From assembly GCF_023130475.1 (NCBI RefSeq), contig NZ_JAKHEX010000013.1:1-64000 (forward strand): a stretch of 64,000 nucleotides of DNA, read 5' to 3'. Positions 56,706 to 64,000 of the stretch are shown in pieces. Each line of letters begins with the position of its first letter. The stretch's first letter is position 1. The notes under the pieces are model-generated. The model was not told where the DNA came from. It made no database searches and was given only the letters and a program-made list of their open reading frames with translations. Both the position numbers and the translations under genes were made by a program. This DNA comes from Aciditerrimonas ferrireducens. GTDB taxonomy: Bacteria > Actinomycetota > Acidimicrobiia > Acidimicrobiales > UBA8190.

Positions 56706-57947
56706 TCAGGGCGCGAGGTGGCCGTCCTCGGCCACGACCGAGGACGGGAACCCGAGGGCCACCCCCGCGGCGAGAAGGCTGGCGGCGCCCATGGCGACGA
56801 AGGCCAGGCGAACGTCGGCATCGGGAATCAGCAGGCCGACGACCAGCACGACGAGGGCGCCGAGCGCGTTGGACAGCCCGAGGGCGATGCCCGAGCCCAG
56901 CGAGGGGCTCTCCGGGAAGGTGTCCTGGCCGATCATGATGGTCGTCGAGAGCGTCATGAAGAGGGCGCAACCGAGCACGCCGGCAAGGACCCAGACCCCT
57001 GGGCCGTGCAGGTACCCGACAGGCACGACCAACGCGGCCACGGCGAGGGCCGAGCCCACGAGGACCACTCGCCGGCCCAGCCGGTCGGCGAGATGACCAC
57101 CTCCCAGGTTGCCGACGATGCCGACCACCAGGATCGTGGTGACCACGCCCGCGCCGCTGACCAGACTCCGGCCCCGCAGGTGCCAGAGGACCGGCACGAA
57201 GGTGACCAGGCCGAAGATGGCGAAGCCCCGGAGCGTTGCGTAGACGACCAGAAGGGAAAAGGCCCTTGCCTGGCCGGGCGGACCGGAGCCTCGTCGGGGA
57301 ACGAGAGACACGGCGGGCCGAGGGGGCTGCCGCGGGGCCCAGCGGATGAGAAAGCTGACGGTCAGGAGGCCCGGGAGGCCGATGATCCACAGCGCACCGA
57401 GCCCCAGGTGGGCCACCACCAGGCTCGCCAGCGTCGGCCAGAGTCCCCGCCCGAGCTCGCCGCCCACGAGGAAGAAAGCGGTCCGCAGCCCACGTCGACC
57501 TCTGGTGAGGCTCCGGGCAACCGCCAGGGCCTGAGGATGGAACAGGGACGTGCCGATCCCGATGACCACGAGAACCGGGATCAACAGCGCCAGGCTCCGT
57601 GTCCACGCGAGCAGTGCACCGCCGGTCGAGGTCAGGACGAAGCCGGCCACAAGGATGGCTCGACCGCCGAGCCGGTCCGAGACCCAGCCGATCAGCGGCT
57701 GGAGGACCTGGCCGATCGCCAGTGCCGCGACCAGCGAGCCGGCCAGGCCAAGGGGTTCGTGGGCGTGGAGGAGGACGGCAGGCAGCACCCCCGGGAGGTA
57801 GTTCGCGGCGCCGTCGTTCACCATGTGCGCCCAGGTCATCCCGACCAGTTGGGCGTCGCCGCCGGCGTCCTCCGACCTGGTGATCTCGCCGCTGGCGGGC
57901 TCGACCCGGCCCACCGCGCTGTTTTCGGCCCGCGCCTCGGACACCAT
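56706..57947 (-). CDS. MFS transporter, fosmidomycin-resistance (FSR) type
   Basis: A 413-residue transporter with about twelve membrane helices. FSR signature near the N terminus: [21 protein letters not shown]; then [30 protein letters not shown] and the second-half repeat [20 protein letters not shown] members export drugs or small metabolites. It lies between xylA and the DUF7064-like gene; no regulator is adjacent. Confidence 0.88.
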   Translation of the reverse strand: MVSEARAENSAVGRVEPASGEITRSEDAGGDAQLVGMTWAHMVNDGAANYLPGVLPAVLLHAHEPLGLAGSLVAALAIGQVLQPLIGWVSDRLGGRAILVAGFVLTSTGGALLAWTRSLALLIPVLVVIGIGTSLFHPQALAVARSLTRGRRGLRTAFFLVGGELGRGLWPTLASLVVAHLGLGALWIIGLPGLLTVSFLIRWAPRQPPRPAVSLVPRRGSGPPGQARAFSLLVVYATLRGFAIFGLVTFVPVLWHLRGRSLVSGAGVVTTILVVGIVGNLGGGHLADRLGRRVVLVGSALAVAALVVPVGYLHGPGVWVLAGVLGCALFMTLSTTIMIGQDTFPESPSLGSGIALGLSNALGALVVLVVGLLIPDADVRLAFVAMGAASLLAAGVALGFPSSVVAEDGHLAP

Positions 57948-57975
57948 GACGGGCCGAGGCTACCGGGGCACGGGC

Positions 57976-58989
57976 TCAGACCGACAGGCCGACCGGTCGG
58001 CCCGCCTCGAGCTGGTCGAGGTACTCGGCGATGCCGTAGGCCACCCGACCGTCGTCCAGCTCGAAGCGAGCCAGACCCTCGGTGATGCGGGTCAGGCCGC
58101 CGCCGGGGTCCGCGCCGGGCCCCGTCTCCCCGACGCGTCGGTGCCGGAGCGGCAGGCAGCGCAGCACCCGGCCCGCCACCTGGTAGCGCCGGGCGGGGGT
58201 GGCGAAACGAAGCGAGATCGTCTCCTGCCAGAGCTCGGGTTCCCGCCAGCTGGTGGCCAGCTCGAGGTCGCCGAGGGGCAGGAGCTGGCCGTCGTCCCAG
58301 ACGAAGCCGGTGCGCAGCGTCCCGCCGTCCCGACGGGCCAGCCAAGTGGCCGCGAACCCGAAGCTCGGGCCGGAGCAGGCCGTGCACCAGCGGTAGTACC
58401 ACGGCGCATGCCAGTGCCGGGGCCCCCAGGAGTGGTCCCGCAGCCCGGCGCCCCCGAAGGTTTGCGGTCGGCCGTCGACGCTCAGGGTGCCCGAGACCAC
58501 GACGAGCTGCTCGTAGTGGCCCCGGGCGAACTCCTCGCCGGGACGCTCCTGGGGCTCGGCCGGCTCCCCGCCCACCGCCGGCGCGGCCGCCTGGACCTCC
58601 CAGTCCACGGCCAGCCGCACCCGGGGGCACTCCCGGTAGGCCCGACCGGGGTCGGCCAGCAGCCCCGGTTCGACCAACCGGAGCACCGTCCCCTCGTAGG
58701 CCAGGTGCCAGCGCTCGAAGGGCTCGAGCACCTCCCAGCGCAGGCCCCCGGCCGAGAAGGTGGGGACCGGGCCGGTTGCGGGACGGGCGAAGGAGAAGAG
58801 CACGTCTCCCTCGGGGAGGTACAGGCAGGCGGTCACCTCGGCCTGGCCCTGCCGGGGACGCTCCCCGACCCGGAAGAACCCCCCGATCGGTCCGCTCGGG
58901 TCGATGGCGTTCAGGTAGACGGACTCGCTGTGGTGGATCTCGGGCCCGACCGCGTGCGGCCCGTCGTCCGCTCGGGACAACCGGAGCAT
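57976..58989 (-). CDS. DUF7065/DUF7064-type protein
   Basis: A 337-residue soluble protein, beta-rich. The conserved pieces WHLAYEGTVLRLVEP, HYEQLVVVSGTLSVDG and GLRDHSWGPRHWHAPWYYRW are those I associate with actinobacterial DUF7065-DUF7064 proteins, seen near lipid and steroid catabolic genes. Catalysis is unproven; the DHSWG and HWHAPWYYRW blocks are the likely active-site region. Divergent from the APH gene by 33 bp. Confidence 0.7.
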   Translation of the reverse strand: MLRLSRADDGPHAVGPEIHHSESVYLNAIDPSGPIGGFFRVGERPRQGQAEVTACLYLPEGDVLFSFARPATGPVPTFSAGGLRWEVLEPFERWHLAYEGTVLRLVEPGLLADPGRAYRECPRVRLAVDWEVQAAAPAVGGEPAEPQERPGEEFARGHYEQLVVVSGTLSVDGRPQTFGGAGLRDHSWGPRHWHAPWYYRWCTACSGPSFGFAATWLARRDGGTLRTGFVWDDGQLLPLGDLELATSWREPELWQETISLRFATPARRYQVAGRVLRCLPLRHRRVGETGPGADPGGGLTRITEGLARFELDDGRVAYGIAEYLDQLEAGRPVGLSV

Positions 58990-59022
58990 GGCCACCCCCT
59001 CCCCTCGGATCGCTTCCCTAGC

Positions 59023-60516
59023 ATGACGCCCGTGGCCGAGCCAGGCGAGCTCCCCGGCCGGTTGGCCGTCGCCCTCCGCGAGGCGCTTCGCGCCCGGTTC
59101 CCCGGGGTGGAGCTGGGACTGGCCGAACCCATGGCCGGCGGGGCCTCCCGGGCCACCTGGCGGGTCGCTCTGCGCGGCGGCCCGCCGGAGCACCCGGTGG
59201 TGGTGGTCCGGACCAACCCCGAGGGCGCCCCGCCCGCCGACCTGGCCCTCGAGGGCCGCCTCCTCGACAGCGCCCATCGGGCGGGCCTGCCGGTCCCGGC
59301 CGTGCTGGCGGCGGTCCCCGGTCCCCCAGCCGCCCTGGTCCTGACCTTCGTGGACGGCGAGGTGCTGCCCCGGCGGGTCCTCCAGGACCCGGTCCTGGCC
59401 GGGGCGAGGACCGTGCTGGCCGGCCAGTGCGGCGAGGCCCTGGCCCGCCTCCACCGGATCCCGGTCGAGGACCTCCCCGAGGTGGCGGCTCGTCCCCAAC
59501 TCGCCCAGGGCGGCGCCGAGGCCCAGCTGGCCATGGTGCGTCGCCTGCTCGACGACCTGGGCCAGCCCCACCCGGCCCTGGAGCTCGGCTGGCGCTGGCT
59601 CGCCGACCACCCCCCGCCGGCTGGTCCGCTGGTCCTTGTCCACGGGGACTTCCGGACCGGCAACCTCATCGTCGGCCCCGAGGGCCTCCGGGCCGTCCTC
59701 GACTGGGAGCTGGCCCACCTGGGGGATCCCCTGGAGGACCTCGGCTGGCTCTGCACCCCCGCGTGGCGCTTCGGGAGCCCCCTGCCGGTCGGGGGGTTCG
59801 GGTCCCTCGATGACCTGGTGACCGGCTACGAACGAGCCGGGGGGCGACCGGTCGACCCCGGTGCGCTCGCGTGGTGGATCGCGTTCGGCAGTCTGCGCTG
59901 GGGAGCCCTCAGCACCCTCCAGGCCATGGCACACGTCCGCGGCGCCCGGCGCTCCCTCGAGCTGGCGGCCATCGGGCGACGGGTCTGCGAGACCGAGGCC
60001 GACCTGCTCGACGCCCTGGACCAGCTCGCCCCGCTCGAGGGGCCCGGGAGCGAGGACGGCGCCGACCCCGTAGCCACGGTCGACGATGCAGCCGGGATCG
60101 AGCCGGCAGGGGCACGCGCCGGGGAGACCGGGGGCTGGCTGCCCCACGACCTGCCCCGAGCGGCCGATTTGCTCGAGACGGTGGCCGAGCACCTCGAGGA
60201 GGACCTGGCCGACCAGGTGACCGGCCGCCAGCGGTTCTTGGTGCGGGTGGCCGCCAACGTCGTGCGGGTCGTGGCCCGGGAGGTCCGGCTGGGCCCCGGG
60301 CAGGAGGCCGAGCACCGGGCCCGGCTGGCCGCCCTCGGGGTGGCCGACGACGCCGAGCTCGCCCTCGCCCTCCGGGACGGGCGGCTCGGTGCCCAGGACC
60401 CCCGAGTGCGCCGCGCCGTACGGGCGGCGGTGGCAGCGAAGCTGGCGGTGGCCAACCCGAGACGGCTCCAGGCCGCCGGCTCCCGCGCTCCTGGATCGGC
60501 GGAGCGCCAGGGCTAG
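59023..60516 (+). CDS. APH-family kinase fused to a DUF6285-like domain
   Basis: A 497-residue protein. Residues 1-350 form an aminoglycoside-phosphotransferase-like kinase: LVLVHGDFRTGNLIVG with the catalytic Asp and VLDWELAHLGDPLEDLGWL with the Mg Asp. After a ~30-residue linker, residues 370-470 hold LPRAADLLETVAEHLEEDL and RFLVRVAANVVRVVAREV, the pattern of DUF6285 proteins that are usually encoded separately beside such kinases. Small-molecule (possibly acyl or sterol intermediate) phosphorylation is inferred; antibiotic resistance is not implied. Confidence 0.82.
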   Translation: MTPVAEPGELPGRLAVALREALRARFPGVELGLAEPMAGGASRATWRVALRGGPPEHPVVVVRTNPEGAPPADLALEGRLLDSAHRAGLPVPAVLAAVPGPPAALVLTFVDGEVLPRRVLQDPVLAGARTVLAGQCGEALARLHRIPVEDLPEVAARPQLAQGGAEAQLAMVRRLLDDLGQPHPALELGWRWLADHPPPAGPLVLVHGDFRTGNLIVGPEGLRAVLDWELAHLGDPLEDLGWLCTPAWRFGSPLPVGGFGSLDDLVTGYERAGGRPVDPGALAWWIAFGSLRWGALSTLQAMAHVRGARRSLELAAIGRRVCETEADLLDALDQLAPLEGPGSEDGADPVATVDDAAGIEPAGARAGETGGWLPHDLPRAADLLETVAEHLEEDLADQVTGRQRFLVRVAANVVRVVAREVRLGPGQEAEHRARLAALGVADDAELALALRDGRLGAQDPRVRRAVRAAVAAKLAVANPRRLQAAGSRAPGSAERQG

Positions 60517-60526
60517 CATCGCCCCC

Positions 60527-61303
60527 GTGGCCACCCCCGCCGAGGTCCAGACCGGCTTCGAGCGCTACCTCCGGGTCGACACCCAGCCCCTCGGGGTCCG
60601 GCTGCTGCGCCCCGGAGAGCCCTTGCCCGAGGGCGTGCGGGTCCCGAGCGAGGCCCTGGGAGAGCACTGGATCGTCTGCCAGTCCATCGGGGTGGCCCGG
60701 CGCTACGGCTGGTCGGTCGCCGTCGGCCGCCAGGACGTCGTCTGCCCCCTCGCCGCGGTGGCCTTCGGCCTTCGCCGACCGAGCGAGCGGCTGGCCGCCG
60801 GTGAGGCCGCCCTCGGGATGTACTGCGAGGACCCTGAGGCCGCGAAGCGCATGGAGGAGGCCGTCTGGCGCTTGGAGCCCGGCACCACGGACCGGATCTG
60901 CGTGGCCCCCCTGGCCAAGGCCACCTTCACCCCTCACGTGGGGGTCGTCTACGGCAACAGCGCCCAGATCATGCGCCTGGTCAACGCCGCCCTCTTCCGT
61001 CGCGGTGGCCGGCTCCAGAGCACGACCCAGGGTCGGCTGGACTGCGCCGAGCTGGTCATCCAGCCGTACCTGACCCAGGAGCCCAAGGTCGTGCTGCCCT
61101 GCAACGGCGACCGGGTCTTCGGCATGGCCCAGGACACCGAGGTGGCCTTCGGCTTCCCCTGGTCGCTCGCCGACGAGCTCCTGGAGGGGCTCGAGGCCAC
61201 CCACCGGGGCGGGGTCCGCTACCCGATCCCGGTCGCCATGCGTGCCACCCCGGTCATGCCCGAGCGCTACCAGGAGCTCCTGGCAACCCTGCCCGAGGAC
61301 TGA
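60527..61303 (+). CDS. DUF169-family protein
   Basis: A 258-residue protein starting at GTG 60527 (VATPAEVQTGFERYL), ten bases after the APH-DUF6285 stop, so probably the same operon. DUF169 blocks: PLGVRLLRPGEPLPEG, CQSIGVARRYGWSVAVGRQDVVCPLA, LAGxATFTPHVGVVYGNSAQIMRLVNA-type middle, and VVLPCNGDRVFGMAQDTEVAF. Three Cys (CQS, VCPL, LPCNGD) are spread across the fold. Function is unknown; the family occurs in anaerobic and metal-related contexts. Confidence 0.85.
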   Translation: MATPAEVQTGFERYLRVDTQPLGVRLLRPGEPLPEGVRVPSEALGEHWIVCQSIGVARRYGWSVAVGRQDVVCPLAAVAFGLRRPSERLAAGEAALGMYCEDPEAAKRMEEAVWRLEPGTTDRICVAPLAKATFTPHVGVVYGNSAQIMRLVNAALFRRGGRLQSTTQGRLDCAELVIQPYLTQEPKVVLPCNGDRVFGMAQDTEVAFGFPWSLADELLEGLEATHRGGVRYPIPVAMRATPVMPERYQELLATLPED

Positions 61304-61633
61304 CCCCGCTGGGGCCACGCCGCACCAGGGGTCGAGCGGCTCTCCGAGGGGTCGTTGCCCCGCTCGTCGCATGAGGGGTGGCAGGCCAAGCCGCGAAAGA
61401 ACGGCGGTCGCCTCGTCGCGGACCACGGGCACCGTCGAATGAGTCGACGAGGCCGCGGTCACGGAGAAGGTTTGCGCCGCTGCGACGAAGCCTCCGATAC
61501 CCGGGCAACCCACCGCAATGGATCGCGTCGCAATTCGAGTCCCACCGGCGAATGGACCCTGCTCGCCTTTCGCCCGTTGCTCGGAGACCCCCCAGAGGAA
61601 CAAGCGCTCCCGACAGAGCGATACCGTCGCAGG
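61304..61633. other. 330-bp stretch without a clear gene
   Basis: Short open frames on both strands lack family motifs, a ribosome-binding site or the strong third-position GC of neighbouring genes. Base composition is less GC-rich than before 61.3 kb. I see no convincing terminator hairpin or RNA. Confidence 0.5.
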
Positions 61634-62707
61634 TCAAATGGGTGGGGGCGGTAAAGGTGCCGCAACGGGACGTCGAGCAATGCGGCGGAGCTCGGTCACA
61701 AGCGAGCCGACGCCGACTCCGGCGACTGACACCACGACGAGCACCAAAGGGAGTCCCAGGTGGTCGAGGTTGTGGACATGGACCCCCGTCGTAACCTGCA
61801 GTGCAGCCACGTGGGGAAAGGCGATGCCGAAGAACCCACCAAGGATGAACGCGACTCCCCCCACGCCGAGCGTCCGAGCTGCCACGACCAATCCGAGATG
61901 CCTGGTCACCGTCGGCGAGGCGCCCTTGCGGCGCACCAGCCATCCAACCAGGCCCCCCACCAGCACCTGGACGACGGTGGTCCCGAGCCCGAACAGGGCA
62001 CCGGGCACCCACCCCCACGCTGCCGAGGGCATCGAGGGGGCGAGCACGGTGTAGACAATGCTCGCGAACGCCCCGAAGCCCCAGCCGGCGATGAAACCGT
62101 GCAACGCGGGCATCCATGGTCTCGGGTCGGCCAAGTTCGGCTCGTGGCAGTCCGTGCAAGGGTCCTCGGACCAATGCGGCGGGTTCGCCACTGTCACCCC
62201 ACCGTGGGCATGGGCATGCAAGTGGGTCCGACCCCGATCAGACCCCGGCGTGTCCCGCTCCTCTCCGGGGGCGGCCTGCACCGCAGCACTTCGGGTAGAA
62301 CTGGGACGGCCCCGTTGGTGCAGGTGGAGGTCGAAGTGCCAGGGCAGACGGCCACCGCGGATATACCGAGCCGCCCAGACCATCGCCACACCGACCACGA
62401 CGTAGACGATGTAGTCCCCGAGGGAACCAAGGGTGAGGAACCGGGCAAGGGCGAGGTAAGCGAGTTCGCTCGCGAACGCGCGCTGAAAGGTAAAGGCAAG
62501 AGAGAAGATAAGGGCGTTCCTCATCCCGGCCAGGCTGGAGTAGCCCCCCACCGCATAGGAGAAGGTGATCGGCCAGGTGTGCTCGTCGGGCGTGATGCCA
62601 TGCACCATTCCGAGCAGGAACGCGGTCACGAGAACCGCCCAGAGTGCTAAGCCGACGTGGGGATTCCAGAGGTTGAGCGCCAAAAGATCATCGCTTCTTA
62701 TCGTCAT
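61634..62707 (-). CDS. NicO/UreH-like metal transporter with His-rich loop and CxxCH motif
   Basis: A 357-residue integral membrane protein with six to eight helices. The first helices hold MVHGITPDEHTWPITFSYAVGG, an H-x4-DEH motif like the metal site of nickel/cobalt carriers. A long hydrophilic loop (about residues 130-195) has HFDLHLHQRG, HLHAHAHGG and then DPCTDCHEPNL, a CxxCH motif. The second half has LHGFIAGWGFGAFASIVYTVL and GLGTTVVQVLVGGLVGWLV. GGGAGAA precedes the ATG at 62707 as ribosome-binding site. Nickel, cobalt or another divalent metal is the likely substrate; export is as possible as import. Confidence 0.75.
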   Translation of the reverse strand: MTIRSDDLLALNLWNPHVGLALWAVLVTAFLLGMVHGITPDEHTWPITFSYAVGGYSSLAGMRNALIFSLAFTFQRAFASELAYLALARFLTLGSLGDYIVYVVVGVAMVWAARYIRGGRLPWHFDLHLHQRGRPSSTRSAAVQAAPGEERDTPGSDRGRTHLHAHAHGGVTVANPPHWSEDPCTDCHEPNLADPRPWMPALHGFIAGWGFGAFASIVYTVLAPSMPSAAWGWVPGALFGLGTTVVQVLVGGLVGWLVRRKGASPTVTRHLGLVVAARTLGVGGVAFILGGFFGIAFPHVAALQVTTGVHVHNLDHLGLPLVLVVVSVAGVGVGSLVTELRRIARRPVAAPLPPPPI

Positions 62708-62748
62708 AAATCGTTTCTCCCTTGCGCCCGGCTCCTGGTTCGGCCAGC

Positions 62749-62967
62749 CTAGCGAGACCTGTTGGGCCGAGATGACGAGATGAAGCGAGCAGCGACTCCG
62801 GACCTGCTCACCACGTTCTCCGGCGCTCCGATGAAATCGGCGCGGATGTTGCGGTACTGCAGGTAGGAGGCGTGCTCTCCCACGTCGGAATCCCACATCG
62901 CCACCAAGCCCCGAGCCAGGTTGGCGTGGTGGTCGGAGAGCTGCTCGGCGATGAGCTCCTTGACCAT
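62749..62967 (-). CDS. Small hypothetical protein, possibly part of a decayed gene
   Basis: A 72-residue frame 41 bp upstream of the metal transporter, same strand. MVKELIAEQLSDHHANLARGL has a coding-like composition with high third-position GC. The same frame continues upstream past one TAG (62989-62991) as NGFRVRLSEAGFFKRGLG and other coding-like sequence back to a TAG at 63160. This may be one gene broken by a nonsense mutation, or two short genes. Family not recognised. Confidence 0.35.
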   Translation of the reverse strand: MVKELIAEQLSDHHANLARGLVAMWDSDVGEHASYLQYRNIRADFIGAPENVVSRSGVAARFISSSRPNRSR

Positions 62968-63875
62968 AGCCTCGGAGGCAGGTTCCCCCTACCCCAGTCC
63001 CCGCTTGAAGAACCCAGCCTCGGACAGTCGGACTCGGAAGCCGTTGCTGGTCCCTGCGTGCTCGTTGTCGGCAGCCACGCGCTTGCCTCGTGCCGGCCCC
63101 CGCCACCCAGGGTGAGGCTCTTCCAGCACATCGAGTGCAGCACACGGCCCGACACGTTCCTACCAGAGTCTGCTCGAAGCCGAGAAGAACAGCGAAGTTC
63201 GCCAGAGCTCTCGCTTCCCCCCGCGCTCGATTGTGGCATTGGCCCCCCACGGACGCGACGTGGTCGTTGTCGTGATGCAGATGGAGGTTCACGACGAGGT
63301 TTTCAATTGTCGCGTCGTGCGCCGGGACCTGCCGCTGCTTCGCTGTGGAGCCGAGCCTCATCACCACATGGGGCTCCAAGCGCACCGGCCCGCTGCTGCT
63401 TGGGGCGGGCGGCACGGGAAGAATCGCCAGTGGGCCGCGAAATGGGGGAGGGGGGTGTCGAGTGGGATCGCTCCAGCGGCTCGCCCAGGACGCCGCCTGG
63501 CCCTCGCTGTCCTCGGCGCCATCACTCCTTCGACAGTCCGGGCCTGGCACACCTCTTTCGTGCGGGGGCGCCCAGCCAGAGCAGCGAAGGCTTATGGGCT
63601 TCTCCGCGCTATCGACGCCCCGCGATCACTGACCAGCACCTCCTGGTGAATCCGTGCCGGGTGGAGGGCGCGGGGGTGGAGTTCCCCTCTGCGCCTGATC
63701 CCAACCGGGACCGAGGTCCACGCCATCGAGAACCGGGATCGCCCGATCCTCGGGGCCCTCGCTGACCTGGCTGAGGCCCCGGCCGCGCAGCGCCCGCGCG
63801 AGAGCTTTGGGACGGAGCCACCCGAGATTCAGAGGAGAGCCGGTCAGACAACCTGCTGACCAGGAAAAACGTCCG
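62968..63875. other. About 0.9 kb without a confident gene
   Basis: Apart from the broken frame at 62989-63160, I find only short open frames with weak or mixed third-position GC on both strands (for example a minus-strand stretch around 63230-63370 with a His/Asp-rich HLHHDNDH). No tRNA, repeat array, transposase motif or known small RNA is seen before the tRNA-Gly at 63876. Confidence 0.45.
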
Positions 63876-63948
63876 AGCGGACGACGGGACTCGAACCCGC
63901 GACCCTCACCTTGGCAAGGTGATGCTCTACCAACTGAGCCACGTCCGC
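63876..63948 (-). tRNA. tRNA-Gly (anticodon GCC)
   Basis: Minus strand: acceptor GCGGACG/CGTCCGC, D arm GCTC/GAGC, anticodon stem TCACC/GGTGA with loop TTGCCAA (GCC), T arm GCGGG/CCCGT with TTCGAGT. Discriminator T; CCA not encoded. TAAGAT (63959-63964, minus) ten bases upstream is a possible -10. Confidence 0.95.
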
Positions 63949-63961
63949 GTGCGGCGTCATC

Positions 63962-64000
63962 TTACCAACCCCGCAGGGCACGGCTGAGCTCGTCGAGGGC
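63962..64000 (-). CDS. C-terminal end of a gene running off the right edge
   Basis: On the minus strand the last bases read as the codons for ALDELSRALRGW followed by TAA, with G or C at most third positions, as in neighbouring genes. Only twelve residues are visible, so no family can be named. Its stop lies 13 bp before tRNA-Gly. Confidence 0.4.
   Translation of the reverse strand, partial: ALDELSRALRGW

Noticed and set aside
59023-60120. APH domain as an antibiotic resistance gene
   Set aside because: The neighbouring DUF6285-like, DUF7064-like and DUF169 proteins point to metabolism; the APH fold is used for many small-molecule kinases.
62140-62160. CxxCH in the metal transporter as evidence for a c-type cytochrome
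   Set aside because: Only one motif, no cytochrome fold, and the loop is surrounded by His clusters in a carrier protein.
1-64000. CRISPR arrays, toxin-antitoxin pairs, restriction or other defence systems, prophage genes
   Set aside because: No regular repeat-spacer pattern and no protein with such motifs was found on either strand.

Overview
The window is a chromosomal stretch of a very GC-rich Actinomycetota. The gene order tig-clpP-clpX-folC-ndk-mreBCD-radical SAM pair-RNase E/G-rplU-rpmA-obg-proBA is the classic actinobacterial core order. The GYWLV/TFG-type repeats in the gene cut by the left edge are common in Acidimicrobiia, so that class is the best guess. GTG starts, 1-4 nt stop/start overlaps and probable leaderless transcripts are frequent. 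I see no phage, insertion sequence, CRISPR array or rRNA gene.

Layout. (1) 1-5.3 kb: end of a secreted repeat protein with a GH25-like domain, then, on the minus strand, a histidine phosphatase, a CoxE-like VWA protein, a MoxR ATPase and a frameshifted proA. (2) 5.4-23.2 kb, mostly minus strand: proB, obg, an MTA/SAH deaminase facing a purine nucleoside phosphorylase, rpmA, rplU, RNase E/G, two radical-SAM-linked proteins, mreDCB, ndk, folC, clpX, clpP, tig. Compared with the Streptomyces order, valS, PBP2/RodA and nadD/rsfS are missing here, and the purine genes and moxR/coxE have been inserted. (3) 23.3-33.6 kb: a GGDEF protein, Ppx/GppA, a zinc alcohol dehydrogenase, MscS, a second histidine phosphatase, tRNA-Pro, a helical protein of unknown function, an acyl-CoA synthetase, an AarF-type kinase, tRNA-Gly. 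(4) 33.6-38.9 kb: a molybdenum cofactor cluster (DUF6457, mogA, moaD, moaA, moeA, moaE, mobA). (5) 39.1-45.2 kb: glnD, an AgpS-like flavoenzyme, tRNA-Cys, a small membrane protein, an acetoin-utilisation/HDAC-like deacetylase and a Cys-rich small protein.

(6) 45.2-50.5 kb: a GntR/FCD regulator and VOC protein divergent from a fused E1 alpha-beta and an E2 of a 2-oxoacid dehydrogenase, with a palindromic operator between them, then a universal stress protein. (7) 50.6-56.6 kb: a sugar ABC transporter, a ROK repressor and xylose isomerase, i.e. a xylose or related pentose locus. (8) 56.7-61.3 kb: an FSR-type MFS exporter, a DUF7064-like protein, an APH kinase fused to a DUF6285-like domain, and a DUF169 protein. 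(9) 61.3-64 kb: a less typical, gene-poor stretch with a NicO/UreH-like metal transporter carrying a CxxCH motif in its His-rich loop, a small or decayed reading frame, about 0.9 kb without a clear gene, tRNA-Gly(GCC) and the last codons of a gene running off the right edge.

No complete new defence or mobile system is visible. The best candidates for new biology are the GntR/VOC/E1-E2 catabolic unit, the metal-transporter island at the right end, and the APH-DUF6285/DUF7064/DUF169 cluster.
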